The notes beneath the pieces were generated by a model. The model saw only the letters and a program-made list of their open reading frames with translations, searched no databases and was not told the origin of the DNA. 36,678 nucleotides of DNA, from assembly GCA_045654645.1 (NCBI GenBank), contig JAZONR010000025.1:1-36678 (forward strand). The letters run 5' to 3'. How positions within the stretch are numbered: position 1 is the stretch's first letter; each line of letters begins with the position of its first letter. The stretch comes from HGM04593 sp045654645 (GTDB lineage Bacteria > Bacteroidota > Bacteroidia > Bacteroidales > Bacteroidaceae). Shown here one piece after another: positions 8,890 to 17,800 of this stretch. Made by a program: the position numbers and the translations under genes.

Positions 8890-10131
8890 TTATTTCCTGT
8901 TCATTATTTCCGATGCCGGGAGCCCCTTTTCAATGAGCATCTTCATATAGCGCATATGAGGGTCAGTGTGGCGGAAGAACATCTTATAACCATCGCATAG
9001 CACGTTCATATAGGGCTCACCATTCTTTGCATAGGCAAAACGATGCTTGGGGCACTCGCCGTGGCAGAGGAAATAGTAGTTACAACGCTTGCACTCCATT
9101 GGCAACGCATCACGTTTATCACGCCCGAATGTCTGCTGCTCGCTGCTATTGTACATATCAACCAATTCTTTCTCGCAAATGTTTCCAAGGCGATACTCGG
9201 GATAGACAAAATGGTCGCACGAATAGACATCGCCATTGTGCTCCACCACAAGACCATCGCCACACACCTCGCCAAAGGCACACAGCGGAGGCTGAACGCC
9301 GCACCAGTTGGCAAGCGTAACATCAAAAAGTTGCACAAAGCAACGCCCCACATCAAACTTCAGCCACTCGTCAAAGACATCGCACATAAACCGGCCATAT
9401 CCCTTTGCCGACACTGACCAAGGTGCCTCAACGGCATCCTCCTCATCGGGCGACACAATTAACGGCCGCTTTCCCGGGCGCTCCCTCACATACTCCACCA
9501 CAGGCAGGAACTGCATAAAAGGATTCAAAGAGCGCAAGAAACGATAGACCTCGGTTCCACGCCCCTCGCTGCGCGAGTTCACTGTAGAGAGGATGTTGAA
9601 ATCGACGCCAATGCGTTGCATAAGCTCCAGCCCCCTCATCACACGGGCAAATGTGGGTGCCCCGCCGCAGTCGCGGCGAAAGGCATCGTGTATATCCTCG
9701 GGGCCATCGAGAGAGAGCCCCACAAGGAAATTGTTATCCTTGAAAAAACTGCACCACTCTTCATTGAGCAGTATACCGTTTGTCTGCAGGGTATTCTCTA
9801 TCTGTTTACCACCGGCATATTTTTCCTGCAACGCCATAGCCTTGCGGAAGAAGGGCAAGCCTGCCATAAGCGGTTCACCGCCGTGCCAGCAGAAACTAAT
9901 CTGTTCTTGCGACGCGCCCTGAATGTATTGTCGTATGTAGACCTCGAGCAGCTCATCACTCATACGCGGCATTGCACCGCTGTATATTTCACTTTTGTCG
10001 CGATAGTAGCAGTAGTTGCAATCGAGATTGCAAGCCGAGCCAATGGGCTTTACCATTGTCCCGAACGCCGGTGCCCGCCTCATTTTGGCAACATCGGCAA
10101 TATGCAGATTGTTCTTCTTGTTACTTTTCAC
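8890..10131 (-). CDS. Anaerobic sulfatase-maturating enzyme (radical SAM, SPASM)
   Basis: This 413-residue cytoplasmic radical SAM protein would oxidise the active-site Ser or Cys of a sulfatase to formylglycine without oxygen. The CX3CX2C cluster motif is C34, C38, C41 (CNLDCNYCYY). A SPASM domain with many cysteines, including a CKRCNYYFLCHGEC segment, occupies the C-terminal third and would bind two auxiliary clusters. Length and motif order match the anSME family. Its start codon lies inside the 3' end of the sulfatase gene (11-base overlap), so the maturase is translationally coupled to its likely substrate. This pairing strongly supports the assignment. Confidence 0.93.
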   Translation of the reverse strand: MKSNKKNNLHIADVAKMRRAPAFGTMVKPIGSACNLDCNYCYYRDKSEIYSGAMPRMSDELLEVYIRQYIQGASQEQISFCWHGGEPLMAGLPFFRKAMALQEKYAGGKQIENTLQTNGILLNEEWCSFFKDNNFLVGLSLDGPEDIHDAFRRDCGGAPTFARVMRGLELMQRIGVDFNILSTVNSRSEGRGTEVYRFLRSLNPFMQFLPVVEYVRERPGKRPLIVSPDEEDAVEAPWSVSAKGYGRFMCDVFDEWLKFDVGRCFVQLFDVTLANWCGVQPPLCAFGEVCGDGLVVEHNGDVYSCDHFVYPEYRLGNICEKELVDMYNSSEQQTFGRDKRDALPMECKRCNYYFLCHGECPKHRFAYAKNGEPYMNVLCDGYKMFFRHTDPHMRYMKMLIEKGLPASEIMNRK

Positions 10132-11698
10132 TTGCTATAAAAGTTTCCTCGCCATACTGCTTCTGCAACTTAACGAGCTTCTCCTTGAGCTGTGCAACGA
10201 TATCCTCTGTGCCGGGACGGCCATAGATATTATTCAGCTCATTCCTATCGTTCTCAATATCATAGAGCTCCCACACGCCATCGTCATAGAAATGGATTAG
10301 CTTGTAGCGCTCGGTGCGCACACCAAGATGACGCTTTACAGCGTGCTCATCGGGATACTCATAATAGTGGTAGTAGACGCCGTCGCGATTGGGCTTCCAC
10401 TCCTCGCCCTTGAGCACAGGAAGGAAAGAGCAACCGTGAATATCCGAGGGCACCTCAACACCGGCTACATCAAGGAATGTTGCAGCGTAGTCAATATTCT
10501 GCACCATCTCAAGAGACTCGCCCTTGACACCGCCCGGCAGACGCACGAGAAGAGGTGTGCGGAAAGACTCCTCATACATCCAGCGTTTGTCAAACCAGCC
10601 GTGCTCACCCATATAGAATCCCTGGTCCGAAGTGTAGACAATGAGGGTGTTCTCCATCAGCTCATTCTCCTGGAGATAGTCAAGAACGCGGCCCACATTG
10701 CGGTCTACCGATGTGATTACACGCAGATAGTCGCGCATATATTGCTGATACTTCCAAGCGTCGAGTTCCTTGCCCGAAAGACCGGCCTTCTTGAACTTCT
10801 CAATAACCACATCATAGTGTGCATCCCAAGCCCTCTTCTGCTCCGTATTCATATTATTATATATGCGGCGCCCCCACGCTTCAAGGTCGGGACGGCTGTG
10901 TATTGTGCTATCCTTGTCGGCCATCTTCAAGTCATAGACAATATCCATATCCTTTGCAATGGACATCTTTTGCTCCCCGGCAGCCAGACGACCCTCATAA
11001 TTATCATAGAAAGTCTCGGGCAAGGGGAACTTGCTGTCGGCAAAGAGCTCAAGGTCGCAAGTATCGGGCATCCAGGTGCGATGCGGTGCTTTGTGGTGCA
11101 GCAACAGACAGAAGGGCTTGTTTGCATCGCGACCATTCTCAAGCCAGTCGAGCGCAAGGTCGGTTGTTACGTTGGTGGCATAACCCAGGCGCTGCACCTT
11201 CTCGCCGTTGCATATGAAGGTGGGATTGTAGTAGTCGCCCTGACCAATGAGGATATCCCAATGATTGAAGCCTGTGGGCTCCGATGTCAGATGCCACTTT
11301 CCTATCACAGCCGTTTCATAGCCCTGCTTCTGCAACAATTTAGGGAATGTTTGCTGAGAGCCGTCAAAGGATGAGCTGTTATCGGTGAAGCCATTGGTGT
11401 AGCTATGCTTTCCTGTGAGCATACAGGCACGTGAAGGACCGCTTATAGAGTTCGCCACAAAGCTGTTGGTGAAACGCAAACCGTCGGCGGCAATGCGGTC
11501 TATATTGGGTGTGCGAATGAATGTTGTATCATAGGCACTGATTGTTTGGTAGGAGTGGTCATCGCACATAATGAACAGGATGTTCATAGGCTTTTCGGGC
11601 TTCTCAACCTCGCCACACGCAGTCAGCAGCGGAAGAGCCGCAGCACCTGTCAATGACAGCCCAAGCAGCTTCCTTGTGTTATTCAAAAAGTTATTCAT
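10121..11698 (-). CDS. Serine-type sulfatase lipoprotein (S1 family, GlcNAc-6-sulfatase-like)
   Basis: This 525-residue secreted sulfatase starts with a lipoprotein signal (lipobox LTAC, C28), so it is probably anchored to the outer membrane or periplasmic face. The metal-binding CDD (D46, D47) and the formylglycine motif S86-G-P-S-R90 followed by ACMLTGK identify the S1 sulfatase family; the modified residue would be Ser86. GKWH (133-136) and TSDQGFYMGEHGWFDK are the other active-site blocks. The last segment resembles N-acetylglucosamine-6-O-sulfatases, which would fit a mucin-degrading locus, but substrate cannot be fixed from sequence alone. The maturase gene overlaps its 3' end. A -7-like TATCTTCG lies on the minus strand at 11757-11764. 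Confidence 0.92.
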   Translation of the reverse strand: MNNFLNNTRKLLGLSLTGAAALPLLTACGEVEKPEKPMNILFIMCDDHSYQTISAYDTTFIRTPNIDRIAADGLRFTNSFVANSISGPSRACMLTGKHSYTNGFTDNSSSFDGSQQTFPKLLQKQGYETAVIGKWHLTSEPTGFNHWDILIGQGDYYNPTFICNGEKVQRLGYATNVTTDLALDWLENGRDANKPFCLLLHHKAPHRTWMPDTCDLELFADSKFPLPETFYDNYEGRLAAGEQKMSIAKDMDIVYDLKMADKDSTIHSRPDLEAWGRRIYNNMNTEQKRAWDAHYDVVIEKFKKAGLSGKELDAWKYQQYMRDYLRVITSVDRNVGRVLDYLQENELMENTLIVYTSDQGFYMGEHGWFDKRWMYEESFRTPLLVRLPGGVKGESLEMVQNIDYAATFLDVAGVEVPSDIHGCSFLPVLKGEEWKPNRDGVYYHYYEYPDEHAVKRHLGVRTERYKLIHFYDDGVWELYDIENDRNELNNIYGRPGTEDIVAQLKEKLVKLQKQYGEETFIASEK

Positions 11699-11756
11699 AG
11701 CAGTTTTGTTTTATATACATTCCATAGCCACGAATTTGCAGCCGTAGCATCTATTG

Positions 11757-11764
11757 CGAAGATA
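11757..11764 (-). promoter_or_regulatory. Possible -7 element of sulfatase operon
   Basis: The complement of 11757-11764 reads TATCTTCG, one base from TAnnTTTG, about 60 bases upstream of the sulfatase start. A T-rich stretch lies about 17-19 bases further upstream but is not a clean TTTG, so the call is tentative. Confidence 0.4.
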
Positions 11765-11840
11765 AGAATAAATGTTGAAATAAAACTGAATATTAAACAA
11801 AATTAGTTCTCTATATCATTTTTTTGCACGCACAAAAAAA

Positions 11841-11870
11841 GCAACGAGGGGCAGAGCTGCCCCTCGTTGC
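11841..11870 (-). terminator. Intrinsic terminator after ROK kinase gene
   Basis: A GC-rich 14-bp inverted repeat (11841-11854 with 11857-11870) is followed, on the minus strand, by seven T residues (complement of 11834-11840). It lies 29 bases after the stop of the ROK gene and separates it from the sulfatase operon. Confidence 0.9.
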
Positions 11871-11899
11871 ATAGCAAATACTCAGGAAAAGAGTTGTTA

Positions 11900-12859
11900 T
11901 CAATCGTTCCAACCAAGGGCCGAAGCACCAAGAACTGCAGCGTCGGCACCCGGGAGCGATGACTTGAGAACTTTCACCTTATCCTTCCACAAGAATACAA
12001 CATTCTCGTTCATCTGTTTACGTATAGGCTCGAGCAACAACTCGCCTGCGTTGGCAAGACCGCCAAAGAGAATGATAGCCTCGGGAGCCGAGAAGGCGAT
12101 AAAGTTGCAGAAAGAGTCTCCAAGCACCTTTCCTGTGAAGTCAAATATCTCATTAGCAAGCTTATCACCCGCAATTGCAGCATCATAGAGCATCTTTGAT
12201 GTGAGTGTCTCAACAGGAATTTCGCGCAGTGAGCTGGGCTCATCACGCTCGGCAAGCCACTTCTTTGCAGTGCGCACAATTCCGGTTGCCGATGTGTAGG
12301 TCTCGAGGCAATCCTTGCGACCGCAGCCACACTGACGTCCTTCGAGAACGGGAGATGTTGTGTGTCCAAGCTCACCGGCAAAGCCGTCGTGGCCATAGAT
12401 GAGCTGTCCATTGGCAACGATACCGCTACCTACACCTGTACCCAATGTGATGTAGACAAAATCTCTCATACCACGGGCCACGCCATACTTCATTTCACCA
12501 ATGGCAGCAGCATTGGCATCATTGGTAACCTTTGTGGGCAGACCGCTCTTCTGCTCAATGAGCTTGCCCAGCGGAACAATACCCTTCCAAGGAAGGTTTG
12601 CCGCATTGACAATTTCGCCGGTGTAGTAGTTGGCCATTGGCGCACCGATGCCAACACCTTCGAGCTTGCCCTCGCAGCCACACTGCACAGCCAGTTTCTT
12701 TATTACGGCAGCTATTGAGTCGGTATACTCCTCAAGGTCGGGGTGAGCCTGGGTTTTGATTGAGTCATCCTTTGCCAGAATGTTGCCATTTACATCAACA
12801 AGACCAATTACGGTATTAGTACCGCCAAGGTCAATTCCAATTACATATTTCTCGCTCAT
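11900..12859 (-). CDS. ROK-family sugar kinase (glucokinase/GlcNAc kinase type)
   Basis: This 319-residue cytoplasmic kinase phosphorylates a hexose or N-acetylhexosamine with ATP. The ATP-binding motif DLGGTNT is at residues 10-16 and the catalytic Asp is in NDAN (D114). The second phosphate motif GTGVGSG is at 140-146, the sugar-binding Glu is in AGELGH (E163), and the ROK zinc site is H166, C177, C179, C184. In Bacteroides fragilis a ROK kinase (RokA) phosphorylates glucose and GlcNAc in the sialic acid pathway. The neighbourhood here (sialidases, hexosaminidase, NagB-like protein) makes a similar role plausible, but sequence alone cannot fix the substrate. It stands alone between a promoter-like region (TACATTCG, complement of 12908-12915) and its own terminator. 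Confidence 0.92.
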   Translation of the reverse strand: MSEKYVIGIDLGGTNTVIGLVDVNGNILAKDDSIKTQAHPDLEEYTDSIAAVIKKLAVQCGCEGKLEGVGIGAPMANYYTGEIVNAANLPWKGIVPLGKLIEQKSGLPTKVTNDANAAAIGEMKYGVARGMRDFVYITLGTGVGSGIVANGQLIYGHDGFAGELGHTTSPVLEGRQCGCGRKDCLETYTSATGIVRTAKKWLAERDEPSSLREIPVETLTSKMLYDAAIAGDKLANEIFDFTGKVLGDSFCNFIAFSAPEAIILFGGLANAGELLLEPIRKQMNENVVFLWKDKVKVLKSSLPGADAAVLGASALGWND

Positions 12860-13042
12860 AGTTATAATAAGTTAGTTCAATCTGTTCCGCCAACGGCGTA
12901 TCACTTGCGAATGTAAACAAAAAAATCCACTTACCGCACAAATAAAACACAAAATAACATTTTTGAACGTTATCTTTTTTCTATTTGCCACGTATTATGT
13001 ATCTTCGCAACAGAAAAATAAGAACAATTACACTGCAATACT

Positions 13043-14686
13043 ATGTTTAAAAGACTTCTGACATTTTTATTGGCAATCACAACCCTTGCCGCAACAGCAC
13101 AAACAGAGATTGTAAACAGGCTTCTGCCAAAACCCGCAGCTATTGAATTTATCAATTCAAACAGCAAGTTTTTGTTTAGCAAGACAACAAAAATCATCTA
13201 CAAACTAGAGAACGACTATGCCAAGGACGCTGCAAAAGAGATAAACAGGCTTGCAGAGTCTCTTTTCGGCTCCACGCTGAAGAAGAGCACAAAATCAGAA
13301 GGCGACAACAACATCATTTTTATATACGACGGCTCGCTCAAGGCCGAAGGATATATTCTTGATATCAAACCTGAAAATATCATCATCAAATCAAAAGACG
13401 GTGCAGGTGCCTTCTATGCCGTGCAGACACTGAAACAGATTGTTCCGGTGCAGGCTTTTGAGACACCAATAGACCTAATCGCACTGCCGCTTCCCACAAT
13501 GACAGTGAAAGACGAGCCTCACTTCCACTATCGTGGCTTTATGCTCGACTGTTCGCGCCACTTTTGGAGCGTTGATGCCATTAAGGAGGTTCTCGACATC
13601 CTTGCGATGCACAAGATGAACCGTTTTCACTGGCACCTCACCGAGGACCAAGGTTGGCGCATAGAGATAAAGAAATATCCCTTGCTCACAAAGGTTGGCA
13701 GCCTGCGCGAGCAGACAACAACAGGACACAACGAAGGCCTTGACGGTATCCCCTATGGCGGTTATTACACACAGAAAGATATCAAGGAAATTGTGCGCTA
13801 TGCCAAGGAGCGTTTCATCACCATAATACCCGAGATTGAGATTCCCGGACACTCATTGGGAGCTCTCAGCGCATATCCCCACCTTGGCTGCCGCGGCGAA
13901 GAGGGCAACTACAAGACCTGGTCCTATTGGGGTGTCTCTAATCAAATTGCTTGCGCAGGCAAGGAGACAACATTCAAATTCTGGAAGAATGTGCTCAACG
14001 AAGTGATGAAACTCTTCCCCGGAGAATACATACACATTGGTGGCGATGAGGCTCCACGCGACGAGTGGAAGGAGTGCGAGCTGTGCCAGCAGCGCATAAA
14101 AGACAACAACCTGAAGAATGAAGCAGAGTTGCAGTCATACGTCAATGCACGCATTGAGGAGATTCTCAAAAAGAAGGGCCGCAAGCTCATCGGATGGGAT
14201 GAAATTCTCGAAGGCGGAGTGAGCGAAGATGCTACAATAATGTCGTGGCGTGGCTCCGAAGGCGGCATTGCAGCAGCAAAAAAGGGCAACTACGTGATTA
14301 TGTCGCCCAACAGCCACTGCTATTTCGACTATCGACAGACAACCGACCGCAAGGATGAACTGGACAGCAACGGCAGCTACATACCGCTGCGCAAGGCCTA
14401 TATGTACAACCCCTATGAGGGACTGAACGAGAATGAGCAAAAATATATCCTTGGCGTGCAGGCCAATCTGTGGACCGAATATGTAACAACCCCTATGCAG
14501 TTGCAATATAAGACCCTTCCCCGTTTGGCAGCCATTGCCGAGATTGGTTGGAGCAACCCGGCCCCGGAGAAGAAGGACGTAGAGGAGTTCATTGGACGTG
14601 CCAAGGAACTTGCCCGCTACTACAATGTATTCGGTTGGAATTTTGCCCGCCACTTCTATGAAGACGGAGTGCAGGTAGGTTGGTAA
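13043..14686 (+). CDS. Beta-N-acetylhexosaminidase, GH20
   Basis: This 547-residue secreted glycosidase removes terminal beta-GlcNAc or GalNAc by substrate-assisted catalysis. A signal peptide (residues 1-19, A-T-A before Q20) is followed by a GH20b-type N-terminal domain (about 25-155) and the catalytic barrel beginning FHYRGFMLDCSRHF. Diagnostic motifs are HWHLTEDQGWR (196-206) and HIGGDEAP (331-338), with the catalytic pair D335-E336. There is no lipobox and no Por-type tail, so periplasmic location is likely. It is divergent from the ROK kinase gene (183-base gap) and 142 bases upstream of the sialidase fusion. A -7-like TATCTTCG at 13000-13007 precedes the start by 36 bases. Confidence 0.95.
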   Translation: MFKRLLTFLLAITTLAATAQTEIVNRLLPKPAAIEFINSNSKFLFSKTTKIIYKLENDYAKDAAKEINRLAESLFGSTLKKSTKSEGDNNIIFIYDGSLKAEGYILDIKPENIIIKSKDGAGAFYAVQTLKQIVPVQAFETPIDLIALPLPTMTVKDEPHFHYRGFMLDCSRHFWSVDAIKEVLDILAMHKMNRFHWHLTEDQGWRIEIKKYPLLTKVGSLREQTTTGHNEGLDGIPYGGYYTQKDIKEIVRYAKERFITIIPEIEIPGHSLGALSAYPHLGCRGEEGNYKTWSYWGVSNQIACAGKETTFKFWKNVLNEVMKLFPGEYIHIGGDEAPRDEWKECELCQQRIKDNNLKNEAELQSYVNARIEEILKKKGRKLIGWDEILEGGVSEDATIMSWRGSEGGIAAAKKGNYVIMSPNSHCYFDYRQTTDRKDELDSNGSYIPLRKAYMYNPYEGLNENEQKYILGVQANLWTEYVTTPMQLQYKTLPRLAAIAEIGWSNPAPEKKDVEEFIGRAKELARYYNVFGWNFARHFYEDGVQVGW

Positions 14687-14747
14687 TCTTTGAATATCAA
14701 CAAGATATTTTTTATAAAAGAAATATTTTTAAATAATTTTAAGACAA

Positions 14748-14788
14748 GATAGGGAGAATATTACGATATCCTTCCTATCTTTGTTTTT
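14748..14788 (+). promoter_or_regulatory. 32-bp palindrome overlapping a perfect -7 box
   Basis: 14748-14779 is an imperfect palindrome with half-site GATAGGrAGrATAT; 12 of 16 half-positions are strictly symmetric and one more pairs as G:T. The right half contains the start of a perfect Bacteroides -7 box TATCTTTG (14776-14783), 46 bases before the sialidase-fusion start codon. Two readings are possible: an operator covering the promoter of the sialidase gene, or the intrinsic terminator of GH20, because the hairpin is followed by TTTGTTTTT. I see no matching -33 box at the right distance. Confidence 0.55.
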
Positions 14789-14828
14789 ACTTAAATTTAT
14801 TAAGCAACTAACCCAAATTTAATCGATT

Positions 14829-17800
14829 ATGAAATTCAGAGTACTTACATTGCTTCTTTGCTGCCTTCTACCGCTGACAGCAATAATGGCCGATGAGCCT
14901 TTCCGAAATCACAGGTTCGACTCATTCAAGGTGCTTGAGCCTGCAGAGGGAAGCATCATCTTCATTGGAAACAGCATCACCGATATGCACTGCTGGCCCG
15001 AGACATTCAAGACATCCGAGGGCAACTACCTGCCGATTGTGAACCGCGGCAACTCTGGAACCTACTCAACCGAGCAGAGCGACAACTTGGAGTCCTATCT
15101 GAAAAACAGCCCCAAAAAGGTGTTTATGATGATTGGCACAAACGACATCGCAACATCGGGCGGTCTCAACTTCAGCAGCGAGCAGGTACTTGCATACGTA
15201 AAGAGCATCGTGGAACGCATCCACGCACGTTCACCACAGACAAAGGTCTATCTCTACAGCATTCTCAAGAACAACACATCGAACCGCGTGGAGGCTACCT
15301 GGCTGCACACAAATGAGATTGTAAAAGAGTATGTAGAGACAATGAATGCAGACTGGCTCACATACATCGACCTCTATGACAAACTCGCAGGCATTGCCCA
15401 AGGCGGTGTGTGGAGCTACGACTATCTCCACCTCACAGCAGCAGCCTACCAGGTTTGGTGCGAGACCATCTGCCAATACCTGCAGGAGGGCGAGGAGTAC
15501 ACAGTCTCCACAGTATATCCAAGCAACACATCGTCGTTGCAGCAGAACGGCGGATTGGGCAGCGCACACGGTATGCGCGGCACCTACTTTAGTATGTTGC
15601 CCATCAGCAACAACGACATTCTGGTGTTCGGCGACGAGTTCATCAAGAATGGCGAGTGGCAAGAGCTTCTTGGCAACCGCAACGTGAAGAACCGCGGCAC
15701 AGGCTGGGGCTATGGCGGCGACATTGCAACAACAAGCAAGATTGTTGATGCCACATACGCAAACACAGGCGTGGAAAAGAATGATGCAAAGGCAATATTC
15801 ATCTACACCGGCACCGGCGACTGCAACGGAAACACCGATATTGAGACTGTAAAGAGCAACTATAAGGCCCTTGTTGATAAGATTGCAGAGAAATCACCCT
15901 CTTCAATAATCTACCTTATGGGCCTCACACCCACAAACAACGCCAACACCACATCGCGTGCAAAATCACTCAACGACTACCTTGCATCACTCGCTACAGA
16001 GAGCAGCAAGATAAGATATATAGACACTCACACTCCACTGCTCAACGGCAATGTGGCAAACACCAAATACTTCTACCCAAGCAACTATTTGGGCGGCATA
16101 GGTTATGTGGTTATGGCCAACAAGATGAAGGAGGCACTGATGAAGGACTTTCCTGAGGATACATACAACGTGATTAGCGAAGCTGAGGCTGAAAAGCGCC
16201 ACGAACAAGCAAGCCTGCGCAACACTCTTACACAAATGATTGCAAAGGGACAAACAGTGGGCAGAGGAGCTGCTATGGGACAGTATGATGTTGAGAAGAT
16301 GAAAGCCTTTGATGCCGAGATTGAGAACGTTAATGCGCTTCTCGTTAAAGATGAGCTGACAAAGGCCGAGGTAGACGCCATTGTTGAGAAACTGAACGGC
16401 ATCCTCAACAATGCACAGACACTGCCACAGGCAAGCACCGATGGAAACGATGCGTGGTACCAGTTTACATCGCTGCGCAGCCCGGGATACTATATCTCGG
16501 CAACGGGAACGGCGGCCGGTGTATCGGGCAAAGAGAACACAGCTGCATCGGCTGTTTCAATGTGGAAATTCATCAAGCGCGAGGACAACACATTCGACAT
16601 TGTAAACCGCGAATACAGTTCATACCTGAACCCTGTAGCATCATATAACACACAAATCCAAACAACAGGCACAAAGCCGGCAAAAGGCTGGAGCATAAGC
16701 AGCTCCAACACCCCGGGATATTTCATAATCACAGCAGGCGAGGTGCAGCTGAACCAGACCGGCAGCGGCCAGGGCTATGCGCTCTATAACTGGAGCAACA
16801 GCGCCACACTTGGCAATGACCGCAACGACCAAGGATGCCAAATAAAGATTTTGGAGGCACAGGAGATAGTGGAGGAACCGGCAACTATTGACTATATTGT
16901 AGACAAGGCAAACGGAAGCCTCTACCGTGGCACATCAGCTAACCAAAATTGGAACAATGTTTGGAAGAGCAACACCGAGCCACAACTGCAGTTTGGCTGC
17001 GGCACCATCAACAATATGAACTGGGCCGGCGACAATGTTCAGCTGATGACCGGTACCGCTGCAAACGCCACCTACACACTTACCCCTCCTGCGGGCTACG
17101 TAATAACAGAATACAACTTCACATTCACAAACAACGGACACAACACTGCCCTTACCCTCACAATGGACAACGGTGATGAGTACACCACAACAGGCACCGG
17201 GCAGACAATCAGTGCCAAGGCGCAGCAACAAAGCTCCGTTAGTTTCCGTCTGGCAGGCAACAACGGCAACGGCGTTGTACTCTCCAATTTCAGAGTCAAG
17301 GTGAAATCTGACAAGCCAATGAAGCCCACAATAAGCACCACAGGCAACGAACATTGGTATTACATCACCAGCAGCGCCTCAAACAAGGACTACTGCAACG
17401 GCAAGGTTATGTACTATGACAAGGATGCCGGCATTATGCGCTTTGGAGACAAACTTTTCAGCGCCGATAGAATATGGAGTTTCTGGGAGAAAGACGGCAA
17501 ACTGGCAATCAAGAACTACAAAGGCGAGTATTTTGGCACACCGGGTGCAGGCACAGGCAACTCCACCACTTTTGGAATTACCAATACCCCCAACCACATC
17601 TACACCATACAGGATGCACACGGTTACTTTATAATAAAGGACACCGGCACCGAACTTCACGCACAGCAAGACGGTGCGAAAATCGTACGTTGGGGTGCAG
17701 AAGCCGGCGGAGCATCATTGTGGCGCTTTGATGAAGTAGATGTTACAAACGCTGCAGCCGAACTGGGCACAACAAAGGTGGAACAGGGAAAAATAAGCAC

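Noticed and set aside
10328..11374. 348-codon plus-strand frame antisense to the sulfatase
   Set aside because: The minus-strand frame carries all sulfatase motifs in order; the antisense frame is a by-product of its codon use.
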